DNA of 60,368 nucleotides from Lentimicrobiaceae bacterium (GTDB taxonomy: Bacteria > Bacteroidota > Bacteroidia > Bacteroidales > F082), in assembly GCA_031262365.1 (NCBI GenBank), contig JAISHW010000068.1, forward strand, positions 1 to 60,368. The letters run 5' to 3'. This document shows, piece by piece, positions 44,765 through 51,830 of the stretch (the stretch's first letter is position 1; each line of letters begins with the position of its first letter). Position numbers and translations under genes: made by a program. The notes beneath the pieces are model-generated. The model was given only the letters and a program-made list of their open reading frames with translations. It was not told the origin of the DNA and searched no databases.

Positions 44765-45730
44765 ATGATTGTAGTAACTGGGGCAGCAGGATTTATAGCA
44801 AGTGTTGTAGTTGGGTTTTTAAATCAAAATGGTTTCAACGACTTAATCTTAGTAGATGACTTCTCGAAAAAAGAGAAAGAACCGAATTTTATCAAAAAAA
44901 AATACACAAAACTAGTCGAACGAACTGATTTTATTGATTGGTTCGAGGCAAACCATGACGGTATTGACTTTGTTATTCATCTTGGGGCGCGTACCGATAC
45001 GACAGTGTTTGATTATACCATTCTCGAACAATTAAATGTTGTTTACTCGAAAGCTATTTGGAATAGTTGTGCTAAATATGCTATTCCGCTGATTTACGCT
45101 TCTTCGGCGGCTACATACGGTTTAGGAGAATTTGGTTACGAAGACAATCACGACATTGTAGAAAAATTAAAACCGTTAAATCCTTATGGTGTTTCGAAAA
45201 ATGAATTCGACAAATGGGTTTTGAAGCAATCGAAACAACCGCCATTTTGGGCAGGTCTGAAATTTTTTAATGTATATGGACCAAACGAATTTCATAAAGG
45301 ACGTATGGCTTCTGTTATCATGCACGCATACAAACAGATAGTAGAAAAAGGTCAAGTTCAGCTATTTCGTTCGCACCGTCCTGATTATGAAGACGGCAAG
45401 CAACTTCGCGATTTTATTTATGTAAAAGATGTAGCAAATGTTATTTTATTTCTAATGCTAAAGAAGCCTAAAAGCGGAATCTATAATCTTGGAACAGGAA
45501 AAGCACGCACGTTTCTGTCGTTAGTTGAAAGTACATTTCACGCCATGAATCAAACACCTATTATCGTTTTTGTTGATACGCCGATTGATATTCGCGATAA
45601 ATACCAATACTTTACGGAGGCAAACATAACGAAATTGCTTGCCGCCGGATACGACAAAGCATTTACAACTTTAGAAGAAGGCGTAAGTGATTATGTCAAA
45701 AATTATTTAGAGAAACAGCAATGCTTTTAA
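44765..45730 (+). CDS. hldD: ADP-L-glycero-D-manno-heptose 6-epimerase
   Basis: HldD inverts C6 of ADP-D-glycero-D-manno-heptose to supply L,D-heptose for the lipopolysaccharide core. The 321-residue SDR-extended protein has MIVVTGAAGFIASVVVGFLN (NAD site), IHLGARTDTT, YASSAATYG and the catalytic Tyr-Lys pair in NPYGVSKNEFDKWVL. GLKFFNVYGPNEFHKGRMAS follows, as in HldD rather than other epimerases. A weak promoter element TAATTTTG lies at 44742-44749. The 3' end touches a small gene on the other strand. Confidence 0.9.
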   Translation: MIVVTGAAGFIASVVVGFLNQNGFNDLILVDDFSKKEKEPNFIKKKYTKLVERTDFIDWFEANHDGIDFVIHLGARTDTTVFDYTILEQLNVVYSKAIWNSCAKYAIPLIYASSAATYGLGEFGYEDNHDIVEKLKPLNPYGVSKNEFDKWVLKQSKQPPFWAGLKFFNVYGPNEFHKGRMASVIMHAYKQIVEKGQVQLFRSHRPDYEDGKQLRDFIYVKDVANVILFLMLKKPKSGIYNLGTGKARTFLSLVESTFHAMNQTPIIVFVDTPIDIRDKYQYFTEANITKLLAAGYDKAFTTLEEGVSDYVKNYLEKQQCF

Positions 45731-45870
45731 GTGGATTGAGAAGCAAGTTTTGCTTCGATACTGAGTAAAAAAGCACGTGTTTTATTTAAAGTTCCAAGCA
45801 GTAAATAGGCTTCTTCGATTTTGTCGAAACCGTTCTTCAAGTGCTTCTTTAGCCCCTTAAAATGCGTCAT
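45727..45870 (-). CDS. 47-residue protein of unknown function
   Basis: On the minus strand the ATG at 45870 opens MTHFKGLKKHLKNGFDKIEE and ends ASQST with TAA at 45729-45727. The peptide is helical and amphipathic (AYLLLGTLNKTRAFLLSIEAK in part). Codon use resembles the chromosome genes (GAA, AAA, TTA, GCT). It fills the whole gap between hldD and the SDR gene, overlapping hldD by 4 bp. I do not recognise a family. Confidence 0.45.
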   Translation of the reverse strand: MTHFKGLKKHLKNGFDKIEEAYLLLGTLNKTRAFLLSIEAKLASQST

Positions 45871-45894
45871 TAAAATATAAAAACAAACACATAC

Positions 45895-46662
45895 ATGAAA
45901 ACAGCTCTCGTTACCGGTGCTTCGGGTGGTATTGGTTTGGAAATAGCCCGTTTATTTGCCAAAGACGGTAATAATCTTTTGTTGATATCCCGTAGTGAAG
46001 ATAAACTTTTGAATATTAAGCAGGAAATAGAACAACAATATTCCGTAACAGTCAATTATTTGTCGCTTGATTTGAGCAAAACAGAAAGTGTTCAAATTAT
46101 TGAAAATTACGTGGAACACAATGGTTTGCACATTGAATACTTGGTTAATAATGCCGGATTTGGCGATTTCGGACGTTTTGTCGAACGCGATGTGCAGAAA
46201 TACCACGAAATGATAGCGTTAAATATCGTTACCGTAATGGAATTGACGCAGAGGTATGCCCAAAAAATGCTCAAACAAGGGCACGGACAAATTTTGAATG
46301 TTGCATCAATTGCCGCACTGCAACCGGTTCCGCTCATGGCGGTGTATGGTGCTACCAAAGCTTTTGTGCTTTCGTTTTCGGAAGCAATTCGCCAAGAATT
46401 ACGAAACACGGGTGTAACCGTTACTACGCTTTTGCCGGGTCCTGCGGCTACCAATTTTTTCAATCGAGCCGAGGCAAACAATGTGCCGCTGTTTCGGTTT
46501 ATGATGTCGCCTGCAAAAGTTGCGTTGGACGGCTATAAGGCAATGTTGAAAGGAAAAAGACGGGCTATACCGGGCTTTCTTAATAAATGTTTGGCTTTCG
46601 TTGTCAGAGTTTTACCTGGTGGATTTGTTCTGAATATGGCGGTTAAGCTCATGGATAAATAA
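45895..46662 (+). CDS. short-chain dehydrogenase/reductase
   Basis: A classical SDR of 255 residues. It has the NAD(P) loop LVTGASGGIGLEIARLFAKDG, the NNAGFGDFG motif, and the catalytic Ser-Tyr-Lys set in ILNVASIAALQPVP and VYGATKAFVLSFSEAIR. TTLLPGPAATNFFNRAEA follows. The arginine after the first strand (ISRSEDKLL) suggests NADP. The substrate is unknown. Close sequence types are often annotated as DltE/YqjQ-like oxidoreductases. Confidence 0.88.
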   Translation: MKTALVTGASGGIGLEIARLFAKDGNNLLLISRSEDKLLNIKQEIEQQYSVTVNYLSLDLSKTESVQIIENYVEHNGLHIEYLVNNAGFGDFGRFVERDVQKYHEMIALNIVTVMELTQRYAQKMLKQGHGQILNVASIAALQPVPLMAVYGATKAFVLSFSEAIRQELRNTGVTVTTLLPGPAATNFFNRAEANNVPLFRFMMSPAKVALDGYKAMLKGKRRAIPGFLNKCLAFVVRVLPGGFVLNMAVKLMDK

Positions 46663-46810
46663 GAAAAGCAAAGATTGTCGCATTTACTAATTGAACTTAA
46701 GACTTCTAAAATAAAAATTGCATATATCAGTTATTCAACTTTCGCAAGTTCGTTCTAAGCCGCACTGGCGGGGGACAAAATTGAACAGGTTTTTAGAGAG
46801 AACATTAAAA

Positions 46811-46975
46811 GGGGGACTTCTAAAAATTTCAATATCAAGGCTTGCGACTGAAACAAAAGCGGAGTTTACTTGGCGTAAATGAGCATTTTTGTTGAAGAAG
46901 CGTAACGCAGAGATTGGGATTTTTAGTGAAAAATCGACTCAAAGACTCAACATCTTTTGAATTTTAGAAGCTCCC
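46811..46975. repeat. 120-bp element with terminal inverted repeats, copy C (expanded)
   Basis: The left end (GGGGGACTTCTAAAAATTTC), the GGAGTTTACTTGGCGTAAAT block and the CGTAACGCAG core match copy A, but about 45 extra bases lie between the first ATTTTTAG and the right end TTAGAAGCTCCC. It is flanked by AAAA on both sides, as copy A is. Elsewhere in the 375-bp gap ahead of ffh only a weak -7-like TAATTTCG shortly upstream of ffh is seen. Confidence 0.65.
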
Positions 46976-47037
46976 AAAAGATGAGTGGACAGTAGTGGCT
47001 AAATTTTGTAATTTCGCCGCTGAAAAATTTAATTGCT

Positions 47038-48375
47038 ATGTTTGAAGGCTTAAGCGAAAAATTAGAACGTTCATTCAAGATCCTAAAAGGACAAGGACAC
47101 ATTAGCGAAATCAATGTTGCTGAGACACTTAAAGAAGTCAGAAAAGCACTTCTTGATGCCGATGTCAGTTTTAAAATAGCAAAAGATTTCACCAACTCGG
47201 TCAAAGAAAAAGCACTCGGACAAAAGATTCTTACCTCAGTTTCGCCCGGACAACTCATGGTCAAAATCGTTCACGACGAGCTGACACAGTTGATGGGAGG
47301 CGGTCATGTCGATTTGGAACTCAAAGGAAATCCGACTGTTATTCTCATTGCCGGTTTACAAGGTTCGGGTAAAACAACTTTTTCGGGAAAACTTGCTAAT
47401 TACTTAAAAAGAAAAAAAGGTCGACAAGTATTGCTTGTTGCCGGCGACGTGTACCGTCCGGCTGCGATCGACCAATTAAAAGTGCTTGGCGAACAAATCG
47501 AAGTCGATGTTTACACCGAAGAAGGCAGCAAAGATCCTGTTGGAATTGCTTCGAACGCCATTGCTTTTGCCAAACAAAATGCGAAAAATGTCGTCATCAT
47601 TGATACAGCCGGACGTTTGGCTGTTGACGAAGAAATGATGAATGAAATAGCAGCAGTCAAACAAAAAGTACAACCAAACGAAATTCTTTTTGTTGTCGAC
47701 TCGATGACCGGTCAAGATGCCGTAAATACCGCTAAAGCTTTCAATGACCGGCTCGATTATGATGGTGTTGTACTTACAAAACTCGATGGCGACACACGTG
47801 GCGGTGCCGCTTTAACCATTCGGTCGGTTGTCGAAAAACCAATCAAATTCGTTGGTATCGGCGAAAAAATGGACGCTTTAGATGTCTTTTATCCGAAACG
47901 TATGGCCGATCGTATTTTGGGAATGGGCGATATTGTTTCGTTGGTTGAACGCGCACAAGAACAATTCGATGCCGAAGAAGCACAAAAATTACAACGTAAA
48001 CTCGCTAAAAACGAATTTAATTTCAACGATTTTATGAAACAAATCCAACAAATCAAAAAGATGGGAAATATTAAAGATTTGGTTGGCATGATTCCCGGAA
48101 TGGGTAAAGCGTTGAAAGATACCGAGATTGACGACGATGCATTTAAAAGCATCGAAGCTATTATTCAATCCATGACACCTGCCGAGCGCGAAAATCCGAA
48201 AATTCTCAACGGAACGCGCCGCAAACGTATTGCCGATGGCAGTGGAAACAGCATTGCTGAAGTAAACCGGATGATCAAACAATTCGAAGAAACATCGAAA
48301 ATGATGCGTATGATGACTTCAGGAGGCGGAAAAAAAATGATGCAAATGGCAGCGAATGCCAAAAAAAGGAGATAA
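47038..48375 (+). CDS. ffh: signal recognition particle protein Ffh
   Basis: Ffh binds 4.5S RNA and nascent signal sequences and delivers ribosomes to FtsY and SecYEG. The 445-residue protein has an N domain (residues 1-85), a GTPase domain with IAGLQGSGKTTFSGKLA, AGDVYRPAAIDQL, VVIIDTAGRLAVDEEMM and TKLDGDTRGGAAL, and a methionine-rich M domain (about 300-445) ending MRMMTSGGGKKMMQMAANAKKR. It is 9 bp ahead of folD and probably co-transcribed with it. Confidence 0.97.
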   Translation: MFEGLSEKLERSFKILKGQGHISEINVAETLKEVRKALLDADVSFKIAKDFTNSVKEKALGQKILTSVSPGQLMVKIVHDELTQLMGGGHVDLELKGNPTVILIAGLQGSGKTTFSGKLANYLKRKKGRQVLLVAGDVYRPAAIDQLKVLGEQIEVDVYTEEGSKDPVGIASNAIAFAKQNAKNVVIIDTAGRLAVDEEMMNEIAAVKQKVQPNEILFVVDSMTGQDAVNTAKAFNDRLDYDGVVLTKLDGDTRGGAALTIRSVVEKPIKFVGIGEKMDALDVFYPKRMADRILGMGDIVSLVERAQEQFDAEEAQKLQRKLAKNEFNFNDFMKQIQQIKKMGNIKDLVGMIPGMGKALKDTEIDDDAFKSIEAIIQSMTPAERENPKILNGTRRKRIADGSGNSIAEVNRMIKQFEETSKMMRMMTSGGGKKMMQMAANAKKRR

Positions 48376-48384
48376 CGACACACC

Positions 48385-49275
48385 ATGATGGAAAATAAAA
48401 TTATTGACGGTAAAGCCATTGCAGCTGAACTGAAAAAAGAAATTGCACAAGAAGTAGCGCAAATAATCGACAAGAACCAAAAAGCACCACATTTGGCAGC
48501 TGTTTTGGTAGGAAACGATCCCGCCAGCAAAACATACGTTAGTTCAAAAGAAAAAGCGTGTAAAGCTGTCGGAATCACTTCGTCGGTATACCAACTGAGC
48601 GAAAATACAACCGAAAAAGAACTCATCGACGTGATTCAGTTTTTGAACAACGATGATGAAATCGACGGGTTTATCGTACAACTTCCGCTACCAAAACACA
48701 TCAATCCTGATCGAGTTATCGAAACCATTCATCCGGCAAAAGACGTTGACGGATTTACACCGACAAACGTAGGTCGTATGCAACTTGGAATGCCTTGTTA
48801 CGTTCCGGCAACACCATTCGGAATTGTTGAATTGCTCAAACGCAGCAACGTAGAAGTCGAAGGCAAACATGTTGTCGTACTCGGTCGCTCGAACATTGTC
48901 GGCACACCGATAAGTATTTTGCTTTCGCGCAAAGCCGAAGGAGCAAACGCCACCGTAACTCTTTGCCACAGTCGTTCGAACGATTTGATTTCGTTTACAA
49001 AACAAGCTGATATTCTGATTGCTGCAATCGGTCAGAAAGAATTTGTAAAAGCCGATATGGTAAAAAAAGGCGTTGTTATTATTGATGTGGGCATTCATCG
49101 AGTTGCTGATTCGAGCAACGAAAAAGGATACAAAATTGTTGGCGATGTCGATTATGAACCGGTTTCGAAAATGGCATCGAAAATCACGCCCGTTCCGGGT
49201 GGTGTAGGACCGATGACGATTGTTTCGTTGCTTTACAACACGTTATTAGCATCGAAAAAAGCAATTTACAAATAG
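48385..49275 (+). CDS. folD: methylenetetrahydrofolate dehydrogenase / methenyl-THF cyclohydrolase
   Basis: FolD interconverts methylene-, methenyl- and formyl-tetrahydrofolate with NADP, feeding purine and formyl-methionine synthesis. The 296-residue product has TYVSSKEKACKAVGI with the catalytic lysine, GFIVQLPLPKHIN, PATPFGIVELLKRS, VVLGRSNIVGTPISILL and PVPGGVGPMTIVSLLYNT. It is the last chromosomal gene before the cassette-like insertion, which begins 74 bp after its stop. Confidence 0.97.
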   Translation: MMENKIIDGKAIAAELKKEIAQEVAQIIDKNQKAPHLAAVLVGNDPASKTYVSSKEKACKAVGITSSVYQLSENTTEKELIDVIQFLNNDDEIDGFIVQLPLPKHINPDRVIETIHPAKDVDGFTPTNVGRMQLGMPCYVPATPFGIVELLKRSNVEVEGKHVVVLGRSNIVGTPISILLSRKAEGANATVTLCHSRSNDLISFTKQADILIAAIGQKEFVKADMVKKGVVIIDVGIHRVADSSNEKGYKIVGDVDYEPVSKMASKITPVPGGVGPMTIVSLLYNTLLASKKAIYK

Positions 49276-49435
49276 TTTGAAATTTACGACACGTATAGGA
49301 TTTATTCCGAAAACGAACTTTGGATACTCTTGTTTGGCAACGAAGAACGTTGGCGGTAATTTTAACGGATAGTGCAAAAGATGAACGACACACCTTGTGA
49401 CATTCAAAAAAATAAGAAGACAAAACTTTGCAAGA

Positions 49436-49975
49436 ATGGAATTTGACATAACACAACTTGACAAAAAAATTTTAGTACAGGCTTTATTTGCTCATTCCGC
49501 ACCCCTTAACTTAGGACAAGCAGAATATGATTATAAAAAAAAACTTGGCGACAATGTTGACGGCTTGTCGGACGAAGAATGTGAAATGATTTTATATGAG
49601 TTTAAGCACTTTAATACAGGTGGATTAAGAATTCTTGACTATCACAAAGGGAAACCAATTAAGTTAGTTTTCTACAAAAATAGAAATGGACGAGTTTTGG
49701 TAGACACAGGAAGTTATGATGCAAGAAATGGAAAGTATAGATTTTTTGAAGCCCTCTTAAATATTTTTTCAATTGACGAAATTCTAATAACAAAGAAAGG
49801 TTATAAACACTATGAAATGACAGATTTGCCAGAGCATTTAGTAAGACCAAAAGAACAAGAAGAAATGTTCAAAAATATATTGAAGAATACTATCGAGCGA
49901 GAAAATGAATATGGAAAATATTGGTCTATTGACGAAAATAAAGTTTCATATACACTACCATTTATGCGACTATGA
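49436..49975 (+). CDS. first cassette protein, unknown function
   Basis: A 179-residue soluble protein starting MEFDITQLDKKILVQALFAH; a GTG 13 codons earlier is open but less likely. I recognise no family. A short helical start (SAPLNLGQAEYDYKKKLGDN) leads to a strand-rich centre (LRILDYHKGKPIKLVFYKN, VLVDTGSYDARNGKYRFFEA) and a charged helical end (EEMFKNILKNTIEREN). The stop overlaps the next start (ATGAG, 4 bp), so the two proteins are probably made together and may interact. Codons are AT-rich, unlike the flanking genes. Confidence 0.7.
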   Translation: MEFDITQLDKKILVQALFAHSAPLNLGQAEYDYKKKLGDNVDGLSDEECEMILYEFKHFNTGGLRILDYHKGKPIKLVFYKNRNGRVLVDTGSYDARNGKYRFFEALLNIFSIDEILITKKGYKHYEMTDLPEHLVRPKEQEEMFKNILKNTIERENEYGKYWSIDENKVSYTLPFMRL

Positions 49976-51042
49976 GTAATTACAATTTTTATTACCCAAA
50001 CAGATTTCGTGAAAAAACACGAAATTTTGATAACTTGTTCAATGAGTGGAAATCCATTGAAAATGCTTGGGGACGTGCGTTAAAACAAGAGCAAGTAATA
50101 GATAAGTATTTTGGTAAAGACCAACCTAATGAAATAAAGAACTCCAAACTTTTCAGCATTTTAGAATATCGTAGATTTGAAAAGGCAGGCTCAAATATTT
50201 TTCATTTAAAAAAAGAATTATTAGAGCTATTAGAAAAAACGGATGTTTCTGATATACAAATTGGACAAATCAAGTTTCCATTTGATAATTTTTATATTTC
50301 GCTTAGAGAGCTTGGAAAACCATTGCCGACAAACATTTCTAAAGATGCGATAATTGATGGTGTTTACGTTTCGTTTACGGACGACTCCAAAGAAGAACTG
50401 ATTTACAAATACCATATTAATTTTCATATTTGCGGATATTCTGAAAGCAAAAAAGACGTTGAGTTCAAGTTAAATGTTCAAGACATTATGGAGCTTCCTT
50501 CAGGTTTAACATTTACCAATGAAACTGCAACAATCACAGATGCAATTGCAGAAGTTCATAAAATAATGACTGACACTCTTGAAAGTAAAACAAGAGACCA
50601 GAAAGAGATTGAAAAGGAAATTAATTACCAACTTGAAGAGTATAAACTTTTAAAAGACAATTTGAACTTAATGGTTAATTGTCTTCTTTATCTCTCGTCC
50701 GAAAAGCCCGACATTGAAATCAAATTTGCAGACGGGTTGCCCGTTAACATTAAAAACAAAATAGAAAAGGCGAATACAAAACATAGGAGAGAATTAGCTG
50801 AAAGTGAAGCGAAAAAATTTGGTTACTCAAAAATTAAACTTGTTGGAAATTCTTTTACAAAAATATCTTCAAAGAATAATTCAAACACAAATGAAGTTGC
50901 TCCCCATTGGAGAAGAGGACATTGGAGAAATCAACCTTTTGGGAAAGAACTAACAGAGACAAAAATAATTTGGATAAAACCGACAATAGTAAATAAAGAA
51001 AAAGGTGAACCAACAAAAGGACACATTTACACAACAGAATGA
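49972..51042 (+). CDS. second cassette protein with C-terminal HWRRGHWR motif
   Basis: A 356-residue soluble protein. The first 100 residues are charged and helical. The middle is strand-rich (AIIDGVYVSFTDDSKEELIY), and a coiled-coil-like stretch at about 205-235 (SKTRDQKEIEKEINYQLEEY) follows. The C-terminus has the motif APHWRRGHWRNQPFGKE then IIWIKPTIVNK. I recall this motif from proteins of plasmids, phages and integrons, AcrVA2-like proteins among them; that is memory of a family pattern, not a search. It ends 14 bp before the attC-like palindrome, as expected for a cassette gene. Confidence 0.7.
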   Translation: MSNYNFYYPNRFREKTRNFDNLFNEWKSIENAWGRALKQEQVIDKYFGKDQPNEIKNSKLFSILEYRRFEKAGSNIFHLKKELLELLEKTDVSDIQIGQIKFPFDNFYISLRELGKPLPTNISKDAIIDGVYVSFTDDSKEELIYKYHINFHICGYSESKKDVEFKLNVQDIMELPSGLTFTNETATITDAIAEVHKIMTDTLESKTRDQKEIEKEINYQLEEYKLLKDNLNLMVNCLLYLSSEKPDIEIKFADGLPVNIKNKIEKANTKHRRELAESEAKKFGYSKIKLVGNSFTKISSKNNSNTNEVAPHWRRGHWRNQPFGKELTETKIIWIKPTIVNKEKGEPTKGHIYTTE

Positions 51043-51055
51043 AAAGAAAAACTAT

Positions 51056-51184
51056 CGCCAACACGGGTTTTGCGTCAGGCGGGGTGACGTGCAAACTTGG
51101 AGCTTTGTGCTTCGTAACAAGTTCAGTGCTGGTTGACAGTTTTGTGCTCCGAAACCCGCTCGAACGCAAAGCCCGAAAACGTTA
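51056..51184 (+). repeat. attC-like recombination site of the cassette
   Basis: A roughly 130-nt imperfect palindrome. The outer cores are CGCCAAC (51056-51062) and CGTT (51180-51183). Inner arms are GGGTTTTGCGT (51065-51075) against 51164-51174 (10 of 11 paired) and GCGGG (51079-51083) against CCCGC (51155-51159). Unpaired bases bulge on one side, as in attC sites. The centre contains further imperfect pairing around GGAGC/GCTCC. A long open frame runs through it into queE but is not coding. Confidence 0.65.
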
Positions 51185-51200
51185 CCGCTCAAAATCGTGT

Positions 51201-51830
51201 ATGATGAAAACGAGTGATATTTTACAAAACGGTCGCATGCTTCCGCTGATGGAAGAATTTTATACGCTGCAAGGCGAAGGACACAACATGGGATTGGCTG
51301 CCTATTTCATTCGCGTTGGTGGCTGCGATGTGGGGTGTCGTTGGTGCGATTCGAAAGCATCGTGGAACGCCGATTTATTTCCGCCCGTTTCAGCCGACGA
51401 AATTGCTGATCGCGCTGCTGCGTTTCCGGCAAAAACAGTTGTTGTTACCGGCGGTGAACCTTCGCTTTATCCGCTCGATTATTTCACCGAATTGCTTCAT
51501 TCGAAAGGCGTTAAAACAATGATCGAAACATCAGGAGCTTATTTGTTGAGTGGTAAATGGGATTGGATTTGTTTGTCGCCAAAAAAAAATGCACCGCCCA
51601 AAATGCAAGTTTTGCAAGCGGCACACGAGCTCAAAGTAATTATTCAAGAACAAAACGATTTAATTTGGGCAGAAGAAAATGCTTCGTTGGTAAATGAACG
51701 TTGTTTGTTATATTTACAACCCGAATGGCGTGTTTCAGAAAAAATTATGTCATGGCTAACCGATTATGTAATGCAATATCCAAAATGGCGCATCAGCTTG
51801 CAAAGCCACAAATACATGCATATTCCATAG
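51201..51830 (+). CDS. queE: 7-carboxy-7-deazaguanine synthase (radical SAM)
   Basis: QueE makes 7-carboxy-7-deazaguanine in the synthesis of queuosine. The 209-residue product has MEEFYTLQGEGHNMG, the radical SAM iron-sulfur motif in GGCDVGCRWCDSKASW (CxxxCxxC), VVTGGEPSLYPL, METSGAYL-like MIETSGAYLLSG and the C-terminal ISLQSHKYMHIP. The frame is open upstream to 51039, but those residues come from the attC-like palindrome; the start is at 51201 (or the adjacent ATG at 51204). The 3' end overlaps the following OmpA-family gene. Confidence 0.94.
   Translation: MMKTSDILQNGRMLPLMEEFYTLQGEGHNMGLAAYFIRVGGCDVGCRWCDSKASWNADLFPPVSADEIADRAAAFPAKTVVVTGGEPSLYPLDYFTELLHSKGVKTMIETSGAYLLSGKWDWICLSPKKNAPPKMQVLQAAHELKVIIQEQNDLIWAEENASLVNERCLLYLQPEWRVSEKIMSWLTDYVMQYPKWRISLQSHKYMHIP

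Larger units (their letters stand above)
49350..51181 (+). mobile_element. integron-like gene cassette without integrase
   Basis: The block starts at TTGGCGG and ends at ...AAAACG, with both boundaries cut inside AACGTT (49346-49351 and 51178-51183). It carries two co-oriented genes followed by an attC-like palindrome at its 3' end. The outer core CGCCAAC at 51056-51062 is the exact reverse complement of GTTGGCG at 49349-49355. In integron cassettes the R'' core pairs in just this way with the R' core made from the cassette's own first bases. Base composition inside is clearly more AT-rich than folD and queE on either side. No integrase gene is in the window. Confidence 0.65.

Noticed and set aside
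49276-49435. A second complete attC-like palindrome at the left cassette boundary
   Set aside because: Only the AACGTTGGCGG core is present there. No long palindrome is found, consistent with insertion of a single cassette.
51039-51200. 54-residue N-terminal extension of QueE
   Set aside because: It is translated attC-like palindrome. QueE proteins start near the EEFYTLQGEG motif.
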